From Blautia_A aquisgranensis (GTDB taxonomy: Bacteria > Bacillota > Clostridia > Lachnospirales > Lachnospiraceae): DNA of 64,000 nt. A program made the translations under genes and the position numbers. The notes under the pieces were generated by a model that saw only the letters and a program-made list of their open reading frames with translations, was not told where the DNA came from and ran no database searches. Shown here piece by piece: positions 50,557 through 58,825 of the stretch; position 1 is the stretch's first letter; each line of letters starts with the position of its first letter. The stretch lies in assembly GCF_040096615.1 (NCBI RefSeq), contig NZ_JBBMEJ010000006.1, positions 62,001 through 126,000 on the forward strand, written 5' to 3'.

Positions 50557-51543
50557 TTACTGAACCCGATTTTTAAGCTCTTCGCCATTCATGAATGCAC
50601 GGGCATTTTCCAGTGTTGTCTCGGCGATATTGGTAAGCGCCTCCACTGTGAAAAATCCCTGATGAGAAGTCATTGTCACATTAGGGAAGGACAGAAGACG
50701 CTGGATGGTAGAAGTCGGAAGAATGTTGCCGGACATATCTTCGTACACGTAAGCAGATTCCTCTTCATATACATCCAGACCGACTGCAAAAAACTTATGA
50801 TCGCGGATACCTGCGATCAGATCATCGGTTTTGATCAGACCGCCTCTGGAGGTATTTACAAGAATCACACCATCTTTCATTCTGGAAATAGTATCAGAGT
50901 TGATCAGATGCTTTGTTTCCGGTGTCATAGGACAATGCAGACTGATCAGATCACTGCTGGAAAGAAGTTCGTCTAGGGAGACATATTCCAGAAAATCAAG
51001 ATCCTTATTCGGATACAGGTCGTAAGCGATCACACGCATGCCAAAACCGCGGCAGATCTTTGCCATAGCCTGGCCGATTTTTCCGGTACCGATGATACCG
51101 GCTGTTTTCTGATAGAAGTTTACGCCCATAAGACCATTCAGTGCAAAATTATTTTCACGGCATTTGATATAGGCCTTGTGTGTATGACGGTTGGCAGTCA
51201 GTGCAAGTGCCATGGCATGCTCTGCGACAGCTTCTGGAGAATAACCCGGGACACGCACGACCTGGATACCACATCTATCCGTTGTTTCCAGATCTACATT
51301 GTTATAGCCTGCACAGCGCATCAGGATCAGCTTAACACCCTGACGGTGGAGCTCTTCGATCACCGGTGCACCAAGATCTGCATTTACAAAAGCACAGATA
51401 GCATCATAGCCATGTGCAAGAGCAGCAGTCTCTTCGTGAATGTTTGCTTCAATGAATTTGATCTCAATACCTGGATAGGATGGAAGCAGCTTTTCAAAAA
51501 ATTCCTTATCGTAGTTCTTGGTGTCATAAAATAAAATTCTCAT
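50557..51543 (-). CDS. ldhA: D-lactate dehydrogenase (D-2-hydroxyacid dehydrogenase)
   Basis: 328-residue NAD-dependent enzyme reducing pyruvate to D-lactate in fermentation. NAD-binding loop GIIGTGKIGQAMAKI, substrate-site Arg in VNTSRGGLI, active Glu in GLDVYEEE and His in MTSHQGFFTVEAL, the last being typical of D-LDH rather than general 2-hydroxyacid dehydrogenases. ATG 51543 follows GAGAGGAG. An upstream palindrome (51585-51599) overlaps the likely promoter. Substrate could be other 2-keto acids. Confidence 0.92.
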   Translation of the reverse strand: MRILFYDTKNYDKEFFEKLLPSYPGIEIKFIEANIHEETAALAHGYDAICAFVNADLGAPVIEELHRQGVKLILMRCAGYNNVDLETTDRCGIQVVRVPGYSPEAVAEHAMALALTANRHTHKAYIKCRENNFALNGLMGVNFYQKTAGIIGTGKIGQAMAKICRGFGMRVIAYDLYPNKDLDFLEYVSLDELLSSSDLISLHCPMTPETKHLINSDTISRMKDGVILVNTSRGGLIKTDDLIAGIRDHKFFAVGLDVYEEESAYVYEDMSGNILPTSTIQRLLSFPNVTMTSHQGFFTVEALTNIAETTLENARAFMNGEELKNRVQ

Positions 51544-51584
51544 AATAGTTGCTCCTCTCTGGAAATATTATTTTCGGACAAATG

Positions 51585-51599
51585 ATACCATAATGGTAT
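51585..51599. promoter_or_regulatory. Palindromic operator candidate upstream of ldhA
   Basis: ATACCAT A ATGGTAT is a perfect 7-1-7 palindrome about 40 bases upstream of the ldhA start. On the minus strand it contains TATCAT, a possible -10, so a bound protein would block transcription. It is not a Rex-type site. Confidence 0.5.
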
Positions 51600-51627
51600 A
51601 AATCTGGAAAGGGGCAAAATAGATTTT

Positions 51628-52902
51628 TTATTCAGCAAGGCTGTAGAGATCGGAATAAAATTCCGGATAGGAGATGTTGACACATTCTCCGTTCTTAATA
51701 GTAAGCGGTCCGTCGCAGAGAAGTCCGGCAACTGCGAAAGACATGGCAACACGGTGATCCAGGTGGGAATCGATCTCTGCGCCGTGAAGCGGTTTTCCAC
51801 CGTGAATGATCATACCATCTTCCGTTGCCTGGATATCGACACCCATTTGCTGAAGATTCTCAGTCATAACCTGGATACGGTCAGATTCCTTGACGCGAAG
51901 TTCCTTTGCATCCCGGATCACAGTAGTTCCCTCTGCAAAAGCGGCCATAACCGCGATCATCGGAAGCTCATCGATGAGGGTCGGAATGATTGCACCCTCC
52001 ACAGTGGTTCCGTGCAGGGAAGAGGAACGGATCAGGAGATCAGCAGTAGGCTCGCCGTCCGTTGTTTCGTTAAGAAGTGTAATATCAGCGCCCATAGCCT
52101 TGCATACGCGGAGAATGCCGTCACGAGTCGGATTGGTTCCTACGTTTTTGAGAAGGATCTCACTGTCTGGAACAAGAAGTCCTGCTGCGATAAAATATGC
52201 AGCTGAAGAAATATCTCCCGGAACAAGAACCTCGCGTCCGTAGAGGGATGGATCCGGTATGACGGAAGCAGTTGTTCCTTCTGATGTTACATCTGCTCCG
52301 AAATAATTCAGCATGATCTCTGTATGATTTCTGGAAAGAACCGGCTCTGTTACGCTTGTGATGCCATCAGAATACATTCCGGCAAGAAGAACGCAGGACT
52401 TCACCTGAGCGGATGCTACCGGTGAATTATAGTGGATGGCATGAAGCTTTTTCCCGGAGATCCGAAGTGGCGCACAGTCATTTCCGCTCACACTTACGAT
52501 ATCAGCACCCATCTGAGAAAGCGGTGTCATGATTCGTTTCATGGGACGTTTCTGGATGGAAGCATCGCCGGTAAGCTGGGAGAAAAAATCCTGGCCTGCA
52601 AGGATACCGGAGATCAGTCGTGTGGTGGTTCCGCTGTTTCCTACGTCAAGAATATCAGAGGGTGCGGTGAGACCGTGGAGCCCTTTTCCGTGCACAAGGA
52701 TCTCGCCGTTGGTATTCTCGATATCAATGCCCATTTTTTGGAAACAGGAAATGGTGGAGAGACAGTCAGCTCCCTCCAGGAAATTAGTGATGCGTGTGGT
52801 TCCCTCGGCAAGAGAGCCGAACATGACTGCACGATGGGAGATGGATTTATCTCCGGGGATGGCAAGAGAACCTCTTAATCGTTTTGCTTTTTTTATTTCC
52901 AT
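51628..52902 (-). CDS. aroA: 3-phosphoshikimate 1-carboxyvinyltransferase (EPSP synthase)
   Basis: 424-residue shikimate-pathway enzyme joining PEP and shikimate-3-phosphate. PGDKSISHRAVMFGSLAEG at the N-terminus binds PEP, and LDVGNSGTTTRLISG, SAQVKSCVLLAG and ELRVKESDRIQVM complete the site. SAQVKS and GNSGTTTR resemble the class II (Gram-positive) form. It is transcribed after tyrA, ~100 bases downstream, making a small aromatic amino acid unit. Confidence 0.96.
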   Translation of the reverse strand: MEIKKAKRLRGSLAIPGDKSISHRAVMFGSLAEGTTRITNFLEGADCLSTISCFQKMGIDIENTNGEILVHGKGLHGLTAPSDILDVGNSGTTTRLISGILAGQDFFSQLTGDASIQKRPMKRIMTPLSQMGADIVSVSGNDCAPLRISGKKLHAIHYNSPVASAQVKSCVLLAGMYSDGITSVTEPVLSRNHTEIMLNYFGADVTSEGTTASVIPDPSLYGREVLVPGDISSAAYFIAAGLLVPDSEILLKNVGTNPTRDGILRVCKAMGADITLLNETTDGEPTADLLIRSSSLHGTTVEGAIIPTLIDELPMIAVMAAFAEGTTVIRDAKELRVKESDRIQVMTENLQQMGVDIQATEDGMIIHGGKPLHGAEIDSHLDHRVAMSFAVAGLLCDGPLTIKNGECVNISYPEFYSDLYSLAE

Positions 52903-53005
52903 GATAATACCTGCCTGTAATATTTATTTAACGAATAAACTGCGAAGCAGCTATCCGGTTATGAAATGACGGAAAATAACACCTGTCCGTCCTGGTATAG
53001 ATCTG

Positions 53006-54097
53006 TCAGCGCTCGCAGATCTTGTAGTTGCGCTTGCGGAGAAGAATTCTGGCCTGTTCCAGCGCATCATCTGTATAAAATTCAATCTTCAGAACACCAT
53101 CTTCGAATTCACGGTTATGAATGATACCGATATTTTTGATGCTGACTTTTTCCGTTGCGAGGATCGTTGCGATCGTTGCGATCGCACCGGCCTCATCTGC
53201 TACATCAATGAAAAGAACGTAGGAACGTGGAATCAGACTGTTGTCTATGATGTCGATGGAATCACGGTAATCCTTGGAGCTTGCGAACATATCAAAAATA
53301 TTGTCGGCTTCCTTGTTATCGATGGAGCAGCGGATCTGAATCAGCATACGGATAAATTCATCCAGAACACTGGAGATATTTTTCTGGTTTTCCAGACATA
53401 TCTGTTCCCACATGATCGGAGAGGAGGATGCGATACGAGTGATATCACGGAACCCTCCTGCTGCGATCATCTTCATATACTGTGCATCATTGTCCAGGAA
53501 ATTTACGAGGTTGACAAGCGCAGATGCTACGATATGAGGCAGATGGCTGACCCCGGCTGTAATAAAATCGTGTTCTTCGGCAGTGATCACCAGCGGAATG
53601 GCACCGAGAGAGGAGATCATTTCAGTAAAATCCGAAATTCTTTCCAGGGGAGCCTCGCCGCCCGGTGTGATAATATAGTAAGCATTTTCCAGAAGGTGAT
53701 CGCTGGAATTGGAAAAGCCGCTGCGCTCGGAACCGGCCATCGGATGTCCGCCGATGAATTTGCTGTCGAGACCGAGTTCGGTTACCTTTTCATGGATGAT
53801 ACTCTTGACACTTCCTACATCTGTAAGGATACAGTTATCGCCAAGTGAATCCTTGATCTTTTCCATGTATTCTATGTTGAATTCTACGGGTGCACAGAGA
53901 AAAATATAATCGCAGTTGCAAAAACGCTCATCTTCGATGTCGCACACGCCGTCTATGATATTACTGCTTACTGCCTCAGCCAGAGCATCCCGGTCTGTAT
54001 CAAAAGCAAGCAGATGATAATCCGGATGAAATTTGCGGATGGTTCTGGCGATGGAACCGCCGATCAGTCCAAGACCGATAAAACCTATGGTTTTCAT
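53006..54097 (-). CDS. tyrA: Prephenate dehydrogenase with C-terminal ACT domain
   Basis: 363-residue NAD-dependent enzyme converting prephenate to 4-hydroxyphenylpyruvate for tyrosine. Rossmann motif GFIGLGLIGGSIA, then DVGSVKSII, GGHPMAGSERSGF, VSHLPHIVASALV and AAGGFRDITRIASS. Residues ~295-363 form an ACT domain (VLFIDVADEAGAIATIATIL), which likely gives tyrosine feedback control. It heads the tyrA-aroA unit on the minus strand. Confidence 0.95.
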   Translation of the reverse strand: MKTIGFIGLGLIGGSIARTIRKFHPDYHLLAFDTDRDALAEAVSSNIIDGVCDIEDERFCNCDYIFLCAPVEFNIEYMEKIKDSLGDNCILTDVGSVKSIIHEKVTELGLDSKFIGGHPMAGSERSGFSNSSDHLLENAYYIITPGGEAPLERISDFTEMISSLGAIPLVITAEEHDFITAGVSHLPHIVASALVNLVNFLDNDAQYMKMIAAGGFRDITRIASSSPIMWEQICLENQKNISSVLDEFIRMLIQIRCSIDNKEADNIFDMFASSKDYRDSIDIIDNSLIPRSYVLFIDVADEAGAIATIATILATEKVSIKNIGIIHNREFEDGVLKIEFYTDDALEQARILLRKRNYKICER

Positions 54098-54174
54098 ATT
54101 ACTTCAGAGTCCTTTCAGGTTACTTTTTACTTTCGTTCTTTAATAATGTAAATCATTAGTGTGAACTATCTCCC

Positions 54175-54203
54175 ATTGTAAAAGAAAGTACCAAAAAAGT
54201 CAA
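54175..54203 (-). promoter_or_regulatory. Promoter of tyrA-aroA
   Basis: On the minus strand TTGACT and TACAAT are 17 bases apart, leaving a leader of about 70 bases with no T-box or attenuator that I recognise. Confidence 0.8.
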
Positions 54204-54237
54204 TAAATGTATGAAAAGAGATACCAAGGAAAAATAC

Positions 54238-54267
54238 TTGAGAAAACTTAGATTCCGGAAGTATAAT
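54238..54267 (+). promoter_or_regulatory. Promoter of the PHP-domain gene
   Basis: TTGAGA and a perfect TATAAT are 18 bases apart, 31 bases before the chosen start codon. Confidence 0.75.
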
Positions 54268-54298
54268 GAACAAAAAGAAGAAAGAGGAGATTTTTATT

Positions 54299-55021
54299 AT
54301 GAAATACCAGTCAGTAATGGATCTGCACACACATACAGTTGCCAGCGGACATGCCTACTGTTCACTTCGGGAGATGGCAAAGACAGCAGCGGATAAAGGG
54401 CTTGAGCTTCTGGGAATTACGGAGCATGCCCCCAAGATGCCGGGAACCTGCCATAAATTTTATTTCAATAATCTGAAGGTCGTTCCCAGAGAATTATACG
54501 GAATTCAGCTTCTGCTGGGCTCAGAGGTAAATATTCTGGATGCGGACGGCAGAGTGGATCTGGAGGAAAAAACTCTGAAACAGATGGATGTGGTCGTTGC
54601 AAGTCTGCATGTTCCGTGTATCAAATCAGGCAGCAGGCAGGAGAATACCCAGAGCTATATCAATGCCATGAAGAATCCGTATATTAACATCATCGGACAT
54701 CCGGACGACGGAAGATATGAAGTAGATTATGAGGCACTGGTACAGGGCGCGAAAGAATACGGCAAGGTTCTGGAGCTGAACAATCATTCCATGGAGCCAG
54801 ACTGTAACCGTGAGAACGCAGTAGAGAATGATACGATCATGCTCAATTACTGCAAAAAATATCAGGTCCCTGTGATCATGGACAGTGATGCACATTTTGA
54901 TCTTCTGATCGGAGAATTTGACCTGGCAAGAGAGCTTTTGACGAAGCTGGATTTTCCGGAGGAGCTTGTGCTGAATCGGTCGGTGGAGTCTGTAAAAAAA
55001 TACGTGAACCGGAAGCTATAA
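54299..55021 (+). CDS. PHP-domain metal-dependent phosphatase (YcdX type)
   Basis: 240-residue protein with the PHP trinuclear-metal motifs: MDLHTHTVASGHAYCS, GITEHAPKMPG, GSEVNILD, ASLHVP, IIGHPDDGR and MDSDAHFDL. The length and spacing match YcdX-like PHP hydrolases, which act on phosphate esters, rather than HisJ histidinol phosphatase. ATG 54299 has AGAGGAG upstream; the frame is open 11 codons further 5' but that segment starts at the promoter -10. It stands alone with its own promoter. Substrate unknown. Confidence 0.88.
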   Translation: MKYQSVMDLHTHTVASGHAYCSLREMAKTAADKGLELLGITEHAPKMPGTCHKFYFNNLKVVPRELYGIQLLLGSEVNILDADGRVDLEEKTLKQMDVVVASLHVPCIKSGSRQENTQSYINAMKNPYINIIGHPDDGRYEVDYEALVQGAKEYGKVLELNNHSMEPDCNRENAVENDTIMLNYCKKYQVPVIMDSDAHFDLLIGEFDLARELLTKLDFPEELVLNRSVESVKKYVNRKL

Positions 55022-55156
55022 ATGTTGAAATCATCCTGAGAAACGGTAAATAGCGGAAAATTATAAGAAATCAGATGCTTTTCATATGTACTGCGACGAA
55101 TTGACGGTTTGTTAAAAAACTTTCTGAAAAAAAGTTGTCAAAATTGAATAAAATAC

Positions 55157-55185
55157 TTGAAATTTGCATGGAAATTTAGTAAAAT
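55157..55185 (+). promoter_or_regulatory. Promoter of the EF-G paralogue gene
   Basis: TTGAAA and TAAAAT are 17 bases apart, about 44 bases before the start. The rest of 55022-55228 shows no other feature. Confidence 0.75.
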
Positions 55186-55228
55186 GTGAACATATTAAAC
55201 AAGCAAGACAAACAGGGAGGTATTACAT

Positions 55229-57319
55229 ATGGACGTTTTCAGAACAGACCGAATCAGAAATGTAGTCCTATTAGGTCATGGTGGCGCAGGCAAGACAACA
55301 TTGGCTGAGGCAATGGCTTATCTGGCAGGTATGACCAGCAGACTCGGACGTGTTGAGGATGGCAATACTGTCAGCGATTATGACAAGGAAGAAATAAAGA
55401 GACATTTTTCCATCACAACTTCTCTGATCCCTGTACCGTGGGATAAGATGAAGGTGAATGTGCTGGATACTCCCGGATACTTCGACTTTGTAGGAGAGGT
55501 TGAGGAGGCAGTCAGTGCAGCAGATGCAGCGATCATCGTTGTTTCCGGTAAGGCCGGTGTTCAGGTAGGAACACAGAAGGCATGGAATCTCTGCGAGAAA
55601 TATAAGCTTCCTCGTATGATCTTTGTCACAGATATGGATGTAGATGATGTCAGCTATCGTGAGGTCGTGGAACAGCTGACAGAGCTCTACGGCAAGAGAA
55701 TCGCTCCGCTTCATTTCCCGATCCGTGAGGATGGCAAGTTTGTAGGTTATGTCAATGTTGTGAAACAGGCCGGAAGAAGATACATTGACAAGGCCGGTAA
55801 GGAAGAATGCCCGGTTCCTGATTATCTTACCGAATATCTTGAGAAATATCATGAAACTCTGATGGAGTCTGTTGCAGAGACAAGTGAAGAATTTATGGAC
55901 CGCTATTTTGAGGGAGATACTTTCTCCGTAGCAGAGGTTTCCGCAGCGATCGCAACGAATGTACAGGACGGAAGCATTGTTCCTGTATGCATGGGCTCTC
56001 CTGTGAATCTTCGAGGCGTATCCAATCTCCTGGATGATATCTGTGGATACTTCCCAAGTCCGAGTGGACGTTCCTGCAATGGTATCGCCCAGAAAACCAA
56101 TGAGATCTTTGAGGCGAACTATGATTTTGCCAAGACGAAATCTGCCTATGTATGGAAGACTATAGCAGATCCGTTCCTTGGTAAATATTCTCTTATCAAG
56201 GTATGCTCCGGTGTTCTGAAATCCGATGATACACTTCTCAATGTTGAGAAGGGAACAGAAGAGCGTGTGAACAAGCTTTATGTACTGGAAGGCTCCAAGC
56301 CAATCGAAGTACCGGAGCTTTTTGCAGGTGATATTGGTGCCATTGCCAAGCTTGGCAGTGTACAGACGGGTGACAGCCTTGCAACCAAGGCTACGCCGAT
56401 CCTTTATCCGAAGGCTCTGCTTTCCACTCCATATACATATAAGAGATTTAAGGCAGTGAAGAAAGGCGATGAGGATAAGATCGCACAGTCTCTTGCCAAG
56501 ATGATGACAGAAGATAAGACTCTTAAAGTTGTCAATGACAGTGCCAACCGTCAGAGCCTGCTTTATGGTATGGGTGACCAGCATCTTGATATTGTTGTCA
56601 GCAAGTTGAAAGAACGTTACAAAGTTGATGTAGAGCTTTCCAAACCGAAGGTTCCGTTCCGCGAGACGATCCGCAAGAATTCCGATGTAGAAGGCAAGCA
56701 TAAGAAACAGTCCGGCGGACACGGACAGTATGGTCATGTTAAGATGCGTTTTGAGGCATCCGGTGATCTGGACACTCCTTATGTATTTGAGCAGGTAGTT
56801 GTGGGTGGTGCAGTTCCGAAGAATTATTTCCCGGCTGTTGAGAAAGGACTTCAGGAATGCGTTCAGAAAGGACCTCTGGCTGCATATCCGGTAGTTGGTG
56901 TGAAAGCTACACTCTATGATGGATCCTATCATCCGGTAGATTCCTCTGAGATGGCATTTAAGATGGCAACGATCCTTGCCTTCAAGAAGGGCTTTATGGA
57001 TGCTTCGCCTGTACTTCTTGAGCCGATCATCTCCATGAAGGTGATTGTTCCGGATAAATACACAGGTGATGTTATGGGCGATCTCAACAAGAGACGTGGA
57101 CGTGTTCTGGGAATGAATCCAGATCATGAAGGCAATACCATTATCGAGGCAGATGTTCCATTGCTTGAGATCTATGGATATTCCACAGTGCTCCGTTCCA
57201 TGACAGGCGGAAGCGGAGATTTCTCCTATGAGTTTGCACGTTATGAACAGGCTCCGAATGATATTCAGGAGAAAGAGATCGCAGCACGTGCAAGTAAGGT
57301 CGACGGCGCTGACGAATAA
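55229..57319 (+). CDS. Elongation factor G-like GTPase (EF-G paralogue)
   Basis: 696-residue translational GTPase with the five-domain layout of EF-G. G1 is GHGGAGKTTLAEA and G3 is DTPGYFDF; G4, normally NKxD, reads TDMD (FVTDMDVDD). The effector region and domain I insert differ from canonical FusA, and domain IV (GGHGQYGHVKMRFEA) and V (PNDIQEKEIAARASK end) follow. These features fit the FusA2-like paralogues of clostridia rather than the main EF-G or a TetM-type protein. No str-operon genes (rpsL, rpsG, tuf) are nearby. RBS GGGAGG precedes the ATG. Its special role is not known. Confidence 0.88.
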   Translation: MDVFRTDRIRNVVLLGHGGAGKTTLAEAMAYLAGMTSRLGRVEDGNTVSDYDKEEIKRHFSITTSLIPVPWDKMKVNVLDTPGYFDFVGEVEEAVSAADAAIIVVSGKAGVQVGTQKAWNLCEKYKLPRMIFVTDMDVDDVSYREVVEQLTELYGKRIAPLHFPIREDGKFVGYVNVVKQAGRRYIDKAGKEECPVPDYLTEYLEKYHETLMESVAETSEEFMDRYFEGDTFSVAEVSAAIATNVQDGSIVPVCMGSPVNLRGVSNLLDDICGYFPSPSGRSCNGIAQKTNEIFEANYDFAKTKSAYVWKTIADPFLGKYSLIKVCSGVLKSDDTLLNVEKGTEERVNKLYVLEGSKPIEVPELFAGDIGAIAKLGSVQTGDSLATKATPILYPKALLSTPYTYKRFKAVKKGDEDKIAQSLAKMMTEDKTLKVVNDSANRQSLLYGMGDQHLDIVVSKLKERYKVDVELSKPKVPFRETIRKNSDVEGKHKKQSGGHGQYGHVKMRFEASGDLDTPYVFEQVVVGGAVPKNYFPAVEKGLQECVQKGPLAAYPVVGVKATLYDGSYHPVDSSEMAFKMATILAFKKGFMDASPVLLEPIISMKVIVPDKYTGDVMGDLNKRRGRVLGMNPDHEGNTIIEADVPLLEIYGYSTVLRSMTGGSGDFSYEFARYEQAPNDIQEKEIAARASKVDGADE

Positions 57320-57362
57320 AAAGGTACAGACAATTATCTTATGGGGGTAGGATAAAGAGTTG

Positions 57363-57395
57363 ACAGGCTGCAGCATTTGCTGTAGCCTGTTTTTA
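57363..57395 (+). terminator. Terminator after the EF-G paralogue gene
   Basis: ACAGGCTGCAG (57363-57373) pairs with CTGTAGCCTGT (57380-57390), one wobble, followed by a T run. Confidence 0.9.
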
Positions 57396-57431
57396 ACTGA
57401 ATATATTAAAAGAAAGAGAGAGGATAAAATA

Positions 57432-57602
57432 ATGCTGGTATGTGATTATATCGTAAAACAGATTGACGGAGATTACGCTCATCTTCAGCGCGTGGATCAG
57501 ACGGAAGAAGAATTGAAAGTCGTTGCAAGAGCACTGCTGCCTGCCGAGATCTATGAGGGCTGTGAGCTTCATTATGAGCTGATGCAGTATTCAATGAAAT
57601 GA
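57432..57602 (+). CDS. Small protein of unknown function, DUF3006-like
   Basis: 56-residue protein, MLVCDYIVKQIDGDYAHLQRV..., ending ELHYELMQYSMK. The IDGDYA...ALLPAEIYEGCEL pattern resembles DUF3006-type small proteins (IDGDYAVVE...LP..EG), but the match is only by eye. ATG 57432 follows GAGAGGA. The stop overlaps the LacI start by four bases (ATGA), so the two are translationally coupled and may be functionally linked. No catalytic motif is visible. Confidence 0.65.
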   Translation: MLVCDYIVKQIDGDYAHLQRVDQTEEELKVVARALLPAEIYEGCELHYELMQYSMK

Positions 57603-58606
57603 TAAGGCTGCAGGATATCGCGGATATGGCAGGGGTCAGCCGTACAACCGTATCCAATGTGATAAATGGAAATACGAAACGGGTTTCGCAGAGTACCATT
57701 GACCGGATCACAGCGATCCTGAAAGAGAAGAATTATGTTCCTCACATGGGATCTGTGATGCTTTCCGGACACGGATCAAGGATCATCGGAGTAGTTCTCG
57801 GTTTTTCCTTTATCCATGGTATGCAGTCTCTGCAGGATTCATTTGTGGGAGAGATCACCGGAACGCTGCAGGTGGAAGCGGAAAACAGAGGCTACTACAT
57901 TATGCTCATTGGTGGGGAAAAGATCGATAATGTGGTAGATATGGCATCCCGCTGGAATGTGGAAGGCCTAATCATTATAGGATATAACGAAGAACAGTAT
58001 CACCAGCTTTCCAGAAAGATGAATAAAAAGATGGTATTGATCGATGCCTATCCGAAAGGCGAATATAGCTTTCAAAATGTAGGAGTAGATGATTATTCCG
58101 GAGGATATCAGATCGGGGAATATCTGTATTCCTGTGGATACCACCGGGCGCTTTTTATTGCGGAGACAGAAGAGGACAGTGATTATGCCAGGTGGCTTGG
58201 ATTTAAACAGGCAATGGAAAGAAATGGCGGCTTCTGCAGTCGTTCCCGTTATGTGGTGGTTCCCCAGGAACCCCGGCGCAGACTGAAAAAATATGAAGAG
58301 CTGCTGCCACATTTTCTGGAGACAAAGGCACTGGCATTTTCTTCTGATTACACAGCTGTGGAAGCTATCAATTATTTTACAGACAGAGGAATCAGGATTC
58401 CGGATCAGATTTCCATTACCGGCTTTGATGATAATTTTTATGCGCAGATCGTCAGGCCAAAGCTGACCACCATTCATCAGGATGTTCATCAGAAAGCAGT
58501 TCTTGCCTTACGGAAGCTGCTTCTTATGGCAGAGGGAAAGGAACCTGCCAAAAAAAATGTAAAAAGCCCTGTCTGGCTTGTAAAGAGAGATTCTGTAAAA
58601 GAGTAG
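57599..58606 (+). CDS. LacI-family transcriptional regulator
   Basis: 335-residue repressor. N-terminal helix-turn-helix and hinge: IRLQDIADMAGVSRTTVSNVINGNTKRVSQSTIDRI; the remainder is a sugar-binding-type effector domain (GVVLGFSFIHGMQ, NVEGLIIIGY, VDDYSGGYQIGEYL, ITGFDDNFYAQIVRPKLTTIHQD). Translation is coupled to the small gene before it. Its likely targets are the two alpha-glucosidase genes downstream, with a central-CG palindrome at 58742-58755 as the candidate operator. The inducer is probably an alpha-glucoside, by inference from the targets. Confidence 0.92.
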   Translation: MIRLQDIADMAGVSRTTVSNVINGNTKRVSQSTIDRITAILKEKNYVPHMGSVMLSGHGSRIIGVVLGFSFIHGMQSLQDSFVGEITGTLQVEAENRGYYIMLIGGEKIDNVVDMASRWNVEGLIIIGYNEEQYHQLSRKMNKKMVLIDAYPKGEYSFQNVGVDDYSGGYQIGEYLYSCGYHRALFIAETEEDSDYARWLGFKQAMERNGGFCSRSRYVVVPQEPRRRLKKYEELLPHFLETKALAFSSDYTAVEAINYFTDRGIRIPDQISITGFDDNFYAQIVRPKLTTIHQDVHQKAVLALRKLLLMAEGKEPAKKNVKSPVWLVKRDSVKE

Positions 58607-58624
58607 CAGGATCTCTTTTTTTAT
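58585..58624 (+). terminator. Terminator at the 3' end of the LacI gene
   Basis: AGAGATTCTG (58585-58594) pairs with CAGGATCTCT (58606-58615) with one wobble, followed by a T run. The left arm lies within the last codons of the gene. Confidence 0.85.
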
Positions 58625-58741
58625 TTTGTGACGACTTTTCCTGGGACATCATCGGGATACGGTGGAAATTCTTTTACCGGACAGTAGTGACTTATTGTTA
58701 AAACTGCATAAAAAAAACAGAAAAGTTTGGCAAAAATTTAA

Positions 58742-58755
58742 GTTTCACGAGAAAC
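58742..58755. promoter_or_regulatory. LacI-type operator candidate
   Basis: GTTTC ACGA GAAAC is a perfect 5-4-5 palindrome with central CG, the form recognised by many LacI-family proteins. It lies directly upstream of the -35 of the glucosidase promoter and ~140 bases after the LacI gene. Confidence 0.55.
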
Positions 58756-58758
58756 CTG

Positions 58759-58787
58759 TTGATTTTAAAGGGCGGATAGGATATGCT
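58759..58787 (+). promoter_or_regulatory. Candidate promoter of the alpha-glucosidase operon
   Basis: TTGATT and TATGCT are 17 bases apart, 38 bases before the GH13 start and next to the operator candidate. Confidence 0.5.
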
Positions 58788-58825
58788 GATTTCAGGATTA
58801 AACAGAAAAAAGGAGGCCGTTTACC

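Noticed and set aside
55271..57376. A 701-codon open frame on the minus strand opposite the EF-G paralogue.
   Set aside because: It is Cys/Ile/His-rich with no recognisable domain, has no ribosome site, and is a by-product of codon bias in the well-supported plus-strand gene.
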